From Leclercia adecarboxylata (GTDB taxonomy: Bacteria; Pseudomonadota; Gammaproteobacteria; Enterobacterales; Enterobacteriaceae), in NCBI RefSeq assembly GCF_006874705.1, contig NZ_CP035382.1:4030001-4094000 (forward strand): a stretch of 64,000 nt of DNA, read 5' to 3'. The notes under the pieces are model-generated. The model made no database searches, was not told the DNA's origin, and was given only the letters and a program-made list of their open reading frames with translations. The position numbers and the translations under genes were made by a program. How positions within the stretch are numbered: position 1 is the stretch's first letter; each line of letters starts with the position of its first letter. Shown piece by piece: positions 27,277 to 36,759 of the stretch.

Positions 27277-27594
27277 ATGGCTGTTGAAACAAAATTTGTT
27301 GTCGTAAGAAAAGGTGAAGAGAAAATGACATTTGCCAGTAAGAAAGAGGCTGACGCTCACGACAAACTGCTGGACATGGCAGAAGCGTTCACCGACTGGC
27401 TGTTGCAAAGCGAAATGCAGATGGATGAAACGCAGGCTGAGAATCTTGGGCTGTTTCTTGCCGAGCAGAAAGAGGCCGTGCAGCATATTCTGCGTACCAG
27501 CAAGGTCCCTGATCTTAATGCCGCAACTGCAACAGATAAAGCAGAGTCAGATGCAGATGGCAGTAAAAAAATCAGAGCAGTTAAGGCTGCCTGA
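27277..27594 (+). CDS. yebG: SOS-inducible protein YebG
   Basis: Small cytoplasmic protein of 105 residues. 'MAVETKFVVVRKGEEKMTF' and 'SKKEADAHDKLLDMAE' match E. coli YebG, a DNA-damage-inducible protein of unknown molecular function. I use the second of two ATGs because it matches the E. coli start and has AGGGGG 6 bases upstream. The LexA box directly upstream and a terminator downstream define a single-gene SOS unit. Confidence 0.93.
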   Translation: MAVETKFVVVRKGEEKMTFASKKEADAHDKLLDMAEAFTDWLLQSEMQMDETQAENLGLFLAEQKEAVQHILRTSKVPDLNAATATDKAESDADGSKKIRAVKAA

Positions 27595-27624
27595 TTGCCA
27601 TAACAGGTTATCACCGATCCTGTC

Positions 27625-27655
27625 GCCGTAAGCGGGAAGCTGCTTACGGCTTTTT
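27625..27655 (+). terminator. Rho-independent terminator of yebG
   Basis: GCCGTAAGC (27625-27633) and GCTTACGGC (27642-27650) form a 9-bp stem followed by TTTTT. Confidence 0.92.
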
Positions 27656-27683
27656 ATTGTTCAGTGTCGCTGGCAATTCCTGT

Positions 27684-28880
27684 CTAACGTGAGGCGTGTC
27701 CACGTCGGCTGTATAGCCATACGAAGATCAACGTCAGTAATGGGATGCCATGAAAAATAATAATGACCAACGAGGGGGCTAACCAGATATAAAAGGGGGC
27801 GACTATCAGCATTCCAACACCGAAACCTGTCATCTGTAACAGAGTCATCAAACTAAAAACAGGTAGCCGTAAAGATTCAACTTCACTTTGAATTCGTGAA
27901 ATCAGACTCACATCCGCAAGTCCATCTCCAATACCCGCAAATAAAATAAAAAATAATGCCAGAGAAACGGTATTTTGTTGGAAAGTTAAAATAAATCCCA
28001 GGGACATTAAGGCCACACCATAAAAAAATAGACTCTCAGCTGGTATCCCTCGCTTAAGCAGAAAATAATTCGACGATCTTGCACCTGCAAATTTCCCACC
28101 GGCCCAGACCGCCAGCAGAAGACCCATGGTTTTGCCTGGAGATGCCGACGTCAGAAGCTCTGAAATGACTGGAAAGCCGACGTTATGGGCAGCACTACCG
28201 AGAGTATCAGCCATTGTTATCAGCAACATTCCAGCCATCAGCGGTGCCGCCCGTAGCCCCTTAACAAGATCACGCCACTCTTTACGCTGATTTTTTATCT
28301 CGGCTCCCGCCGGGATAATCAGAAAGCGTAAAGGCAGAATACATAAACCGGCCAGGAGATAAGTGACAATATTGGTGACGAATACCAGCTCATAACCGTT
28401 TGTAGCCAGCAATATACCTGACACCATACTGCCCGTCACAGCACCTGTCGCAGAGGCCGACGTCAACCAGGCATTCGTTGCAACCCGGCGGGAATCATCC
28501 ACCCAAGAGGGCAACTGGCTGTTTAACCCAATTGCGAACATGGAATTACCTATACCAATTCCCAGAGCGATAAAAGGTAAAAGATAAAGTTGTACGGAAG
28601 AAGGGAAAATTAACAATAATGCCAGCAGCGCAGCGCGAAGAATATCCAGTATTACCAGGGGCAAGCGCCCGGTAAAGCGTCTGAAGTAAGGGACGCCAAA
28701 CAGGCTTGCTAAGATTCCCCCGGTGACGCGACAGGCCAGAAAAATACTTACTTGCGTCACGCTTTGGCTTAGCAAGTAAACATAGGTGGATAACGCCACC
28801 ATGTTTAGAAAAGCGCCGAAGTCAGAGATAAAACGGGCGGAAATGATCAACCAGCTATTTCTGGCAGACCGGTTAATCAT
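27684..28880 (-). CDS. MFS transporter (EntS/macrolide-efflux type)
   Basis: Inner-membrane transporter of about 398 residues with 11-12 hydrophobic segments and the MFS_3-type opening 'SARFISDFGAFLNMVAL'. I choose the ATG at 28880 because AGGA lies 7 bases before it; in-frame ATGs at 28907 and 28943 are possible but poorly supported. The gene is visibly AT-richer than its surroundings, suggesting acquisition. The substrate is unknown. Confidence 0.75.
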   Translation of the reverse strand: MINRSARNSWLIISARFISDFGAFLNMVALSTYVYLLSQSVTQVSIFLACRVTGGILASLFGVPYFRRFTGRLPLVILDILRAALLALLLIFPSSVQLYLLPFIALGIGIGNSMFAIGLNSQLPSWVDDSRRVATNAWLTSASATGAVTGSMVSGILLATNGYELVFVTNIVTYLLAGLCILPLRFLIIPAGAEIKNQRKEWRDLVKGLRAAPLMAGMLLITMADTLGSAAHNVGFPVISELLTSASPGKTMGLLLAVWAGGKFAGARSSNYFLLKRGIPAESLFFYGVALMSLGFILTFQQNTVSLALFFILFAGIGDGLADVSLISRIQSEVESLRLPVFSLMTLLQMTGFGVGMLIVAPFYIWLAPSLVIIIFHGIPLLTLIFVWLYSRRGHASR

Positions 28881-29333
28881 TGCGCCATCCTGATGTGCAT
28901 CAGTCATTTGGAGGTTTTCCGTATTTATAAGAGAAGGCCACATCCAGAAATCAAAGTATTCAACGTAGCTTCACGCTGCCTGCAAAAGCAATCTTTTTCC
29001 TTTGGTGATGAAAGAGTGGCGCCAGAACGCGATGTCTTTCACGATAGTCTTGTGGCTTAGATGAGTTAAGGCCGATGACCGTCATTCACCGTTAAAAACC
29101 CGCGGCATGTGTCGTTATCAGAATCCCACAAAGATGAGGTCTAGCCTGAACTAAATCTGATAATTGTGCTGTTACTACCTTAATGCGCATAATGTATATT
29201 ATGTTAAATGCAATATATAGACCTACACCATCCTGTTCCTTATCCTTATGCAGATAACCCAATACGCGTGCACCACAACCTTCCCTTTCCTATCCAGCCA
29301 TTTATCACAGAGGAGTTTTCATTCTCGTGTTGT
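28881..29333. other. Intergenic region with a palindrome
   Basis: AT-rich gap of about 450 bases between the MFS gene and the phosphatase gene. CATAAT-GTAT-ATTATG at 29188-29203 is a perfect 6-bp dyad that could be an operator. I see no supported gene here; an open frame beginning at 29208 runs antisense into the phosphatase gene and lacks a ribosome site. Confidence 0.45.
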
Positions 29334-29954
29334 TCACCAACGAAGTTGAAGCAAGTGTGTGGCAATTCCCCATCTGACATCAGTACATTTCCCGTTTATC
29401 AGATCGAACACGGAGTAACTCGCGTTGGGTTGTGCATATCGTGGGAAATAATCGATTACCCCATCTTTAAGAATCGCCAGAACGCCCTGACTGACATGCC
29501 CGTGTGTCACAATACAAATTGTTTGATGATGTGACGTTGATTCCAGGTGATGTAAAAAATGCATAACCCGCTGAGAAGCCTGCGCGAGAGATTCACCACC
29601 TGGTGGGCAATACGCTGCATCAAGTTCGAATAATGCACGGGCATCGTTTGGATAGTTTTGGATGAGCAGCTCTGATGACACTCCTTCAAACTGACCAAAG
29701 GCTTGTTCTTTAAGAGCTGGTTCTGCTGTCAATGGGCAGCGAAAGCCCTTAGCCAGGCTCTGGCCCATTTGCCATGCACGGCCAAGCGGAGATGCGTAAA
29801 CACCTTCGATACGGTAATCACTTGCTGCAAGCGCGGCCAGTAAGGCCGATGTTTCATGCAATCCCCGACGGGTCAACGCACTATCACTGTGCCCCTGAAT
29901 AATTCCCCGCACATTCCACTCTGTTTCCGCGTGCCGCACCAGTATCACTTTCAT
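29334..29954 (-). CDS. Histidine phosphatase family protein (GpmB/CobC-like)
   Basis: Phosphoglycerate-mutase-like phosphatase of 206 residues. The phospho-His motif 'LVRHAETEWN' (His8) and the second catalytic His in 'IVTHGHVSQG' are present, as is the 'SPLGRAWQ' arginine. The acidic residue is in 'FGQFEG'. Members of this family dephosphorylate small metabolites; the substrate here cannot be named. It ends 21 bases before the stop of the upstream LysR gene, and both read leftward. Confidence 0.85.
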   Translation of the reverse strand: MKVILVRHAETEWNVRGIIQGHSDSALTRRGLHETSALLAALAASDYRIEGVYASPLGRAWQMGQSLAKGFRCPLTAEPALKEQAFGQFEGVSSELLIQNYPNDARALFELDAAYCPPGGESLAQASQRVMHFLHHLESTSHHQTICIVTHGHVSQGVLAILKDGVIDYFPRYAQPNASYSVFDLINGKCTDVRWGIATHLLQLRW

Positions 29955-29975
29955 TCAGTCCACCCTGCCCCAATT

Positions 29976-30872
29976 TTAGGTATACGCCTTCAAAACCGTC
30001 TCCAGCCACTGCGTAAAGACCCGCACTTTCGGGGAAATATGCCGGTGCGGATAAAGCACGGACAACTGTCGCGCCGGAACCGGATGACCAGGCAACACTT
30101 CTACCAGACGTCCGTCATTGATGTACGGGCGTAAAAAGAAATCCATGCCCTGCAATAACCCAAGCCCGGCCAGACCCGCCGCAATATAGACTTCTGAATT
30201 ATCCAGCACCAGTTTGCCTGCCAGATTAAGTTCCTCAATGCCAGACGGCGACTGAAACACCCACGGCATAATTTGTCGGCTGTTAATGTTAAACCAGTTC
30301 ACGCCCTGGTGATTCTGCAGATCGTCCAGCGTTTCAGGCACGCCATACTCCGCAAGGTATGCCGGGCTGGCACAGGTGACCAGTTGAATCTTACCCAGCG
30401 AGCGAGCCACATAGTCACCGTCTTCCAGCGGACCGACACGGACGATGCAGTCCAGGCCGTCACGCAGCATATCTTTACGCCTGTCGGAGCTGCTGAGCAC
30501 CACTTCAATTCCGGGATAATGGCGATAGAAATCCGGCAACCTGGGTACAACCAGCATTGCGGCAATCGATACGGGCATATCCACACGCAGCTGCCCGCAT
30601 AATGAACGGCCCGCGACAAAAGAGCCTAATAAAGCATCGGTTTGTTCCAGCAAGGGCTTACTGCTGCGGTAAAACTCTTCCCCTTCGGGTGTCAGCGTGA
30701 TTCGCCGGGTTGTACGGTGCAGCAAACGCACCCCCGTGTGCTGCTCCAGCTGTTTGATGGCTCTGGTCACTGCGGGCCGGTGAATTTGCAGGTTTTCTGA
30801 CGTCTGGGAAAAACTGCCCGACTCGACGATCTCAATAAAGATCCGCATCAGTTCATACACGTTGATTTGCAT
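29976..30872 (-). CDS. LysR-family transcriptional regulator
   Basis: LysR regulator of 298 residues. A winged helix-turn-helix (about 5-65) contains 'GSFSQTSENLQIHRPAVTRAIKQLE', followed by the co-inducer domain (about 92-295). It is divergent from the nitronate monooxygenase gene with a 150-base gap, the usual arrangement for a LysR regulator and its target. Confidence 0.9.
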   Translation of the reverse strand: MQINVYELMRIFIEIVESGSFSQTSENLQIHRPAVTRAIKQLEQHTGVRLLHRTTRRITLTPEGEEFYRSSKPLLEQTDALLGSFVAGRSLCGQLRVDMPVSIAAMLVVPRLPDFYRHYPGIEVVLSSSDRRKDMLRDGLDCIVRVGPLEDGDYVARSLGKIQLVTCASPAYLAEYGVPETLDDLQNHQGVNWFNINSRQIMPWVFQSPSGIEELNLAGKLVLDNSEVYIAAGLAGLGLLQGMDFFLRPYINDGRLVEVLPGHPVPARQLSVLYPHRHISPKVRVFTQWLETVLKAYT

Positions 30873-31022
30873 AGCACGCCTTCATCCCGAAATAGATAAC
30901 ACGCCCATTGTTACTGATTTTGTAAAAGTGATGAAGGATATTCGCTATTTTTCAGAACAAAAGCGGCGAGTAGACTCAGCCTATTCCGGTCTACGAACCG
31001 TCTTAGTTAAAGGAAATGTCTC

Positions 31023-32000
31023 ATGCAAAATCAGAGTGTTAGTTATATTCTGGGTATCGAAAAAAATGTCATTCAGGGGCCTCTGTCATGGCTCACCGAT
31101 GCCCGTCTGGTGGCGGCGGTAAGTAACGCCGGAGGTCTCGGGGTACTCGGACCCAATGCCGGATTAACGGCCGAAACAGCGGTCTCAACGCCGGAAGCGA
31201 CAGCCGAGAAAATGCGCGAAGAGATCCGCAAAACCAAAATGCTCACCGAGAAACCTTTTGGCGTCAATCTGATCCCGACGGCAGAAAATGACATTTGGAC
31301 ACCGTCCATCCTCAACGTCATCAAAGAGGAAGCTGTGCATGCAGTGGTTTACACCGGCTACGGCGAAGGTTCCATTATCCCTGCCCTGTTTGATGAGCTG
31401 AAAACCGCAGGGATCAAAATCATCTTCCGGGATATCAACCCTTCTCCGGAAAACACCCGACTCGCGGAAGCCGCCGGGGCCGATATTATTGTGGCGACGG
31501 GGTTTGATGAAGGCGGCACCTTGCCCGGCGTCACATTGGGCACTTTCTCCATTGTGCCGCTGATCGCCGACGCGGTGAAAAATGTCCCGGTTATGGCTGC
31601 GGGCGGGATAACCGACAACCGAACCGCCAGAGCCGCACATGCCCTGGGCGCACAGGGTGTGTTTGCCGGCTCGGTATTTATCAGCACGCTTGAAAGCCGC
31701 GTACCGCAATCAGTAAAAGACAAAATTATCGCCGCGAACGGGCTGGATATGTGCCTGTTCCGCACCCTTCCCGATTACTACCGTTCGTTGCCGGGTAAGC
31801 TCGCCGATAAACTGGTTGCGTTGGATAAAGCGGGTGCCAGTAAGGAAGAGCTGGCGAAGGTGATGGGCGGATTACGCGGTCTGCGCCTGGGAATGCTTGA
31901 AGGCAATACTGACGAGGGCTATATCTCTCTCGGCACAGGCATCGGCAGCATTCGCCGCGTGAAAAGCGTTGCCGAGGTCGTCGCAGAACTGCACGTATAA
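31023..32000 (+). CDS. Nitronate monooxygenase-like flavoprotein
   Basis: FMN-dependent TIM-barrel enzyme of 325 residues in the 2-nitropropane dioxygenase family, which oxidises alkyl nitronates such as propionate-3-nitronate; some relatives are enoyl-ACP reductases. 'VIQGPLSWLTDARLVAAVSNAGGLGVLG' is the FMN-binding opening, and 'VPVMAAGGITD' with 'GAQGVFAGSVF' forms the phosphate site. AAAGGAAA precedes the ATG. It is probably controlled by the divergent LysR protein. Confidence 0.85.
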   Translation: MQNQSVSYILGIEKNVIQGPLSWLTDARLVAAVSNAGGLGVLGPNAGLTAETAVSTPEATAEKMREEIRKTKMLTEKPFGVNLIPTAENDIWTPSILNVIKEEAVHAVVYTGYGEGSIIPALFDELKTAGIKIIFRDINPSPENTRLAEAAGADIIVATGFDEGGTLPGVTLGTFSIVPLIADAVKNVPVMAAGGITDNRTARAAHALGAQGVFAGSVFISTLESRVPQSVKDKIIAANGLDMCLFRTLPDYYRSLPGKLADKLVALDKAGASKEELAKVMGGLRGLRLGMLEGNTDEGYISLGTGIGSIRRVKSVAEVVAELHV

Positions 32001-32006
32001 AGGATA

Positions 32007-32040
32007 GCGCTCCGGATTGCCTGGTTGCCATTCGGAGCGC
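32007..32040. terminator. Hairpin between convergent genes
   Basis: GCGCTCCG and CGGAGCGC form an 8-bp stem in the 44-base gap between the convergent monooxygenase and LysR genes. No T-run is present, so it is a weak or factor-dependent terminator candidate. Confidence 0.45.
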
Positions 32041-32044
32041 AGTT

Positions 32045-32953
32045 TCACCTACCCGCCGTCTGACACACCGCTTTAATCTTCTCTCTCAGCCAGCGATGGC
32101 CGGGATCCTTTTCCATTCTGGGATGCCACATCTGCGAAACCGTTATGGTCCGGGTTTTAAATGGCAGTTCAAAAACGTGCAACTGCTCTGTCATCTGCTG
32201 ATTAATTAAATAGAGCGCCGGCACCATGGCGATAAGATCGGATGCAAGCGCTACGGATAACGCCGTTGGAAAGCCAGGCACCACGCTTGCCACCTTACGT
32301 TTCATGCCTGACTCTGCCAGCGCGTCATCCACAAAGCCGTGTAAGGAACCGTCGGGCGCGGCCACCACATGGCCCCAGGCGGTATAATCCTCTACGCCGA
32401 TCTGCGGTAACGTCGCCAGCGGATGCGCCTTACGGACCGCACCCACAAATCTGTCCTGGAAAAGCCGCTGAAGGCGAATTTCAGGGCCCATGTTGCTCTG
32501 TACGCCAATCTCCAGGTCGACCAGGCCCTCACGCAGATAGCGCGACGTTTTTTCAGGCTTCGGCGCAAAGCGGATACACACGTCAGGAGCGGCCTCAGCT
32601 ACGGCGGCAATCAGCGCCGGACCGAACGCGACAACAAATCCATCGTTGGCTCTGATGGTGAAAAGCCGCGCCAGATTTTCCACCTTGAGCGTCTCCAGTG
32701 AGGGTTGCAGTACCGCCCTCGCCTCATGCACCGCGTTCCGGGCGCGGTCCCGGGACGCTTCAGCCCAGGGCGTCAGCACCATGTTGCGTCCGGCCCGCAC
32801 CAGGATCGGATCGCCCGTTACTTCCCGTAGCCTGCTGAGCGTTCGGCTCATGGCTGATGTACTCAGGTTTAAGCGTCGCGCGGCCCCTGCAACGCTGGCC
32901 TCTGCCAGCAGGATGTCCAGCGCGACAAGCAAGTTAAAATCAGGGTCAGACAT
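32045..32953 (-). CDS. LysR-family transcriptional regulator
   Basis: LysR regulator of 302 residues with helix-turn-helix 'ASVAGAARRLNLSTSAMSRTLSRLR' near 19-43 and a C-terminal effector domain. GAGG lies 6 bases before its ATG. It diverges from the DHA2-type efflux gene at 33080 across 126 bases, so that pump is its likely target. Confidence 0.9.
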   Translation of the reverse strand: MSDPDFNLLVALDILLAEASVAGAARRLNLSTSAMSRTLSRLREVTGDPILVRAGRNMVLTPWAEASRDRARNAVHEARAVLQPSLETLKVENLARLFTIRANDGFVVAFGPALIAAVAEAAPDVCIRFAPKPEKTSRYLREGLVDLEIGVQSNMGPEIRLQRLFQDRFVGAVRKAHPLATLPQIGVEDYTAWGHVVAAPDGSLHGFVDDALAESGMKRKVASVVPGFPTALSVALASDLIAMVPALYLINQQMTEQLHVFELPFKTRTITVSQMWHPRMEKDPGHRWLREKIKAVCQTAGR

Positions 32954-33079
32954 GATTAACCTCGAGGCGAAATCAGATAAGGCGTTCGGTGCAATGATTC
33001 AGTGTGGACGATGCGTCTTCCGCACTCTATGCCCCATGATTATAGTTTCTTCATCAAAACACCATCCCCAGGAGTCAGG

Positions 33080-34510
33080 ATGAATACATTATTTTCAAAC
33101 CAACCCGGTGACGAAGGGCTGCCAGGTCAGGAACGCGCCAGGGTTATGATCGCAGTGATGATCACCACGTTGATGGGGGTATTCGATGGCACCATGATCA
33201 ACATTGCCCTGCCCTCCATGGCGCAAGCGATGCGGGTGCCCGCCAATATTGCTGTCTGGTTCGCCAACGGCTATCTGCTTTCGGCTGCCATGACGTTACT
33301 GATCTTCGCCTCACTCGCGGCCCGATACGGAACGCGCCCCATTTTTCTGGGAGGACTGGCTACGTTTACGCTGACATCCCTGGGCTGCGCGCTGGCAAAA
33401 ACGCCGGAGACGCTGATCGGAATGCGTATTTTGCAGGGGATCGGCGGCGCGGCCACATTGAGTATTGCCCCGGCGATCCTGCGATCCGTTTTCCCGGGAC
33501 GACTGCTCGGGCGCGTTCTGGGACTGCATGCCCTGTTGATTGCTTCCAGTACGGCTATTGCTCCCGTACTGGGCGGCACAATTCTGGACACTTTCAGCTG
33601 GCAATGGCTGTTTGCCATTAACCTGACTCCGGGAACGCTCGCACTGGTGCTGGCTGGCAAGGCATTACCCGGAAAACCAACCTCCGGCAACGCTGCGTTA
33701 GATACGCTCGGGGCGGTGCTGTCGGCGACGCTGTTAGGTTCAACCATCATGGCGGCGAATAGCCTTTCCAGCCATCAGACTGCGAGCCACCACGAGACCG
33801 TCAGCTGGGGGCTCCTCGCCATCATCAGCATTATGACGTTTATCTGGCATATCCGCCGTGTCCGGGCCCCCTTACTGCCGCCTGCCATTTTCAAAAATGG
33901 ACGTTTTACCCTGGCAGCCTTAACCTCGCTGGCCTCTTTTATCAGCCAGGGCATTACCTTTATTGCGTTGCCTTTCCTTTTTCAGAGCGTGTATGGCTAT
34001 AGCCCTGTCATGTCCGCCCTGCTGTTTATTCCCTGGCCGATTGGCATTGTACTGATTGCGCCCCATGCCGGCCGTTGGGCCGATACCCTTTCTGCGCCGC
34101 TGATCTCCACCATCGGGCTGGCTATTTTTGTTGTGGGATTGATCCTGCTGGCGATGCTGCCCGCCACGCCTGCGGTGTGGGATATCTGCCTGCGCAGCCT
34201 GGTGTGCGGCATCGGGTTTGGCTGCTTCCAGAGCCCCAACAACCGGGAGATGCTGTCTAATGTTTCTCGTGAGTACGCCAGCTATGGCTCCGGGATCTTG
34301 TCTATCGCGCGGACGTTTGGGCAATGCCTGGGCGCCGCCGTGGTGGGTATCCTGCTTTCCGTCATGTCGACTGAATCCGGCCAGACGTTCAATGAACATG
34401 CCGTCCATATTGCCCTGTGGGTCGCCGTCGCAGCCTCTGTCGCGTCGATGCTGTTTAGCCTGAGCCGGCTTCGCAAAACGGTTACGTTCTCTTTTGGAGG
34501 CAGCCGTTAA
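33080..34510 (+). CDS. MFS efflux transporter, DHA2 (14-helix EmrB/QacA) family
   Basis: Inner-membrane drug:proton antiporter of 476 residues with about 14 hydrophobic segments. 'GVFDGTMINIALPSMAQAM' is the DHA2 motif in helix 1, and 'RILQGIGGAATLSIAPAIL' lies in helix 4. AGGAG is 5 bases before the ATG at 33080; the upstream extension of the frame has no support. It is divergent from a LysR regulator. The substrate is unknown. Confidence 0.87.
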   Translation: MNTLFSNQPGDEGLPGQERARVMIAVMITTLMGVFDGTMINIALPSMAQAMRVPANIAVWFANGYLLSAAMTLLIFASLAARYGTRPIFLGGLATFTLTSLGCALAKTPETLIGMRILQGIGGAATLSIAPAILRSVFPGRLLGRVLGLHALLIASSTAIAPVLGGTILDTFSWQWLFAINLTPGTLALVLAGKALPGKPTSGNAALDTLGAVLSATLLGSTIMAANSLSSHQTASHHETVSWGLLAIISIMTFIWHIRRVRAPLLPPAIFKNGRFTLAALTSLASFISQGITFIALPFLFQSVYGYSPVMSALLFIPWPIGIVLIAPHAGRWADTLSAPLISTIGLAIFVVGLILLAMLPATPAVWDICLRSLVCGIGFGCFQSPNNREMLSNVSREYASYGSGILSIARTFGQCLGAAVVGILLSVMSTESGQTFNEHAVHIALWVAVAASVASMLFSLSRLRKTVTFSFGGSR

Positions 34511-34601
34511 TTATCTCAACTAGACTTCTAAGCGGCTGTACATCGTCACCTATTGACTCACTCATCTCACTCAGGTTCTTTCACTCCCCGAGAGGTTCAC
34601 C

Positions 34602-35438
34602 ATGTCATTTGTCACCACAAAAGATAATGTCAGTATCTTCTATAAAGACTGGGGTCCCAAAGATGCACAACCTGTCTTCTTCCATCACGGCTGGCCATTA
34701 AGCGCGGATGACTGGGATAACCAGTTACTGTTCTTTTTAGCGGAAGGTTTCCGTGTCATCGCCTCGGACCGTCGTGGTCATGGCCGCTCCGATCAGGTCA
34801 GCGACGGCCATGATATGGACCACTACGCCGCCGATGTCTCCGCCATCGTTGAACATCTGGACCTGCACAATGTGGTGCATGTCGGTCACTCTACCGGCGG
34901 CGGACAGGTAGCGCGATACGTGGCGCAATACGGACAACCGCAGGGTCGCGTGGCGAAAGCCGTGTTGATCAGCGCCGTACCGCCTTTGATGGTGAAAACG
35001 CCCGACAATCCAGGCGGTACACCAATAGAAGTGTTTGATGGATTCCGGAAAGCGCTGGCCGCAAACCGGGCTCAGTTCTATCTCGACGTGGCGACCGGTC
35101 CGTTCTACGGCTTCAATCGTGACGGGGCTGAAATTTCGCAGGGCACCATCCAGAACTGGTGGCGACAAGGGATGATTGGCAGCGCGAAGGCGCACTATGA
35201 AGGCATTAAGGCGTTTTCAGAAACGGACCAGACCGCCGATCTGAAAGCGATCACCCTGCCGGTGCTTATTTTGCAGGGCGATGACGATCAGGTGGTGCCT
35301 TATAAGAACGCCAGCCTGCTCCAGGATGAACTTCTCAGCAACAGCACCCTGAAAGTCTATCCGGGGTATCCTCACGGGATGCACACCACTCACCCTGATA
35401 CCATCAACAAAGATTTACTGGAATTTATTCGCAGCTGA
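34602..35438 (+). CDS. Cofactor-free haloperoxidase-like alpha/beta hydrolase
   Basis: Cytoplasmic alpha/beta-hydrolase of 278 residues. The nucleophile elbow 'VGHSTGGG' places Ser97, the acid is in 'LQGDDDQVVP', and the His is in 'YPHGMHTTH'. 'SDRRGHGRSDQ' and 'GHDMDHYAADV' are characteristic of the bacterial non-haem chloroperoxidase/perhydrolase group. Physiologically it is probably an esterase or perhydrolase. It follows the DHA2 pump by 91 bases in the same direction. Confidence 0.85.
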   Translation: MSFVTTKDNVSIFYKDWGPKDAQPVFFHHGWPLSADDWDNQLLFFLAEGFRVIASDRRGHGRSDQVSDGHDMDHYAADVSAIVEHLDLHNVVHVGHSTGGGQVARYVAQYGQPQGRVAKAVLISAVPPLMVKTPDNPGGTPIEVFDGFRKALAANRAQFYLDVATGPFYGFNRDGAEISQGTIQNWWRQGMIGSAKAHYEGIKAFSETDQTADLKAITLPVLILQGDDDQVVPYKNASLLQDELLSNSTLKVYPGYPHGMHTTHPDTINKDLLEFIRS

Positions 35439-35443
35439 TAACT

Positions 35444-35470
35444 AAAAACGGGTGGCTTGTGCCACCCGTT
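35444..35470. terminator. Bidirectional terminator between convergent genes
   Basis: AACGGGTGGC (35447-35456) and GCCACCCGTT (35461-35470) form a 10-bp stem with a TTGT loop. On the minus strand it is followed by TTTTTAG, giving a good intrinsic terminator for the aminotransferase gene. Confidence 0.85.
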
Positions 35471-35478
35471 CCGGGAAC

Positions 35479-36660
35479 TTACAGCGAGGCTTTTAACCGC
35501 GCCACCGCTTCTTTCAGGTTCTCATCCGTGACGCTGACGTACGACATGCGCAGCGTGGCATGATCCGGCTCGTTGCAGTAGAAGAACTCCCCAGGCACAT
35601 AGACTACGCCGTTGCTGAGCGTCTTTTTCAACCACGCCGTGGTATTCATCTCGTATTTAAATTTGGCCCACAGGAACATGCCGCCCATCGGTTTATGGAA
35701 GGTCAAATGTTCGCTCAGTTCGTTTTCCACGTGCTGGCACAGGATCTGGCACTTGTGTTTATAGGCTTCGCGGATCAGGTCGATTTGCCCGGCCAGGCGG
35801 CCGCTCTCCAGGTAGTGATACGTCAGCGACTGCGATAACGAGCTGGTGTGCAGATCGGTCGCCTGCTTGAGGATCACCACCTGACGCTTTATCCAGTCCG
35901 GCAGTACTAACCAGCCAACCCTTGCGCCCGGCGCGAGGATTTTGGAAAAGGTGGAGGTATAAATCACGTTATCGCCACAGCCCATTTCTGCCGCCCAGGC
36001 CTTGAGTGGCGTGAAGGTTTGGTCGGTGAAGTTGATTTCGCCATAGGGATCGTCCTCGATGATGACGAAATCGTAGCGCTGGGATAAGGCCACTAACTGC
36101 TTGCGGCGCTGCTCTGCCAGGGTAACGCCGCCCGGGTTGCCGAACGTCGGTACAATATAGACGGCTTTCACCGGCGTGGTCTTAACCAGGGCTTCCAGCT
36201 CATCGATGATCATCCCGTCGCCGTCGGTACCCACCGACATCAGGTTAGCCTCCGCTAACTGCAGAACCTGCAGCGCAGCGAGATAGGTCGGACGTTCGAC
36301 GACCACGATGTCGCCCGGGTTAATCAGCGCCCGCGCCAGAATATCCAGCGACTGCTGGGAGCCGGAGGTCACCACCACGTCATCCACGCCGCAGGTAATC
36401 CCCCTGCCGCTCAGCAGCTGACAGATGGCCCCGCGCAGCTCCGGGCTGCCCTCGCTCAGACCGTACTGAAACGCCTCTTTCCAGGTGCTGGAAAGCACCT
36501 TCTCCATAGCCAGCTCCAGCCCTTCGCGATCGAAAAGATCCGGGTTGGGAATGCCCCCGCCAAGTGAAATCACCCCTTCCATCTTGCTGTGTTTTAATAA
36601 TTCTCTGATCGCGGATGACTGGAGGTTTTGTACTTTGTGGGCAATTTTGTTCTGCGACAT
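35479..36660 (-). CDS. PLP-dependent aminotransferase (class I/II, Aro8/LysN-like)
   Basis: Cytoplasmic fold-type I aminotransferase of 393 residues. 'ISLGGGIPNPDLF' and 'FQYGLSEGSPELR' open the fold, 'VTSGSQQSLD' binds PLP phosphate, 'PTFGNPGG' holds the Asn, 'IIEDDPYGEI' the Asp, 'STFSKILAPGARVGW' the Schiff-base Lys, and 'LRMSYV' the carboxylate Arg. This pattern is that of 2-aminoadipate/aromatic aminotransferases without the MocR DNA-binding part. The exact substrate is uncertain. Confidence 0.87.
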   Translation of the reverse strand: MSQNKIAHKVQNLQSSAIRELLKHSKMEGVISLGGGIPNPDLFDREGLELAMEKVLSSTWKEAFQYGLSEGSPELRGAICQLLSGRGITCGVDDVVVTSGSQQSLDILARALINPGDIVVVERPTYLAALQVLQLAEANLMSVGTDGDGMIIDELEALVKTTPVKAVYIVPTFGNPGGVTLAEQRRKQLVALSQRYDFVIIEDDPYGEINFTDQTFTPLKAWAAEMGCGDNVIYTSTFSKILAPGARVGWLVLPDWIKRQVVILKQATDLHTSSLSQSLTYHYLESGRLAGQIDLIREAYKHKCQILCQHVENELSEHLTFHKPMGGMFLWAKFKYEMNTTAWLKKTLSNGVVYVPGEFFYCNEPDHATLRMSYVSVTDENLKEAVARLKASL

Positions 36661-36759
36661 CTTTTATTATCCTGGTTTGTTGTATCCCAGGTTAAGTATC
36701 ACAAGTAGAACGTTTTAACCAGCCGAAGAGACCGGAGCCCGCAGGCCCCGGCAGAGATA

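Noticed and set aside
29208..29534. 108-codon rightward frame in the gap before the phosphatase gene
   Set aside because: About 200 of its bases are antisense to the conserved phosphatase C-terminus, there is no ribosome site, and the peptide has no recognisable features.
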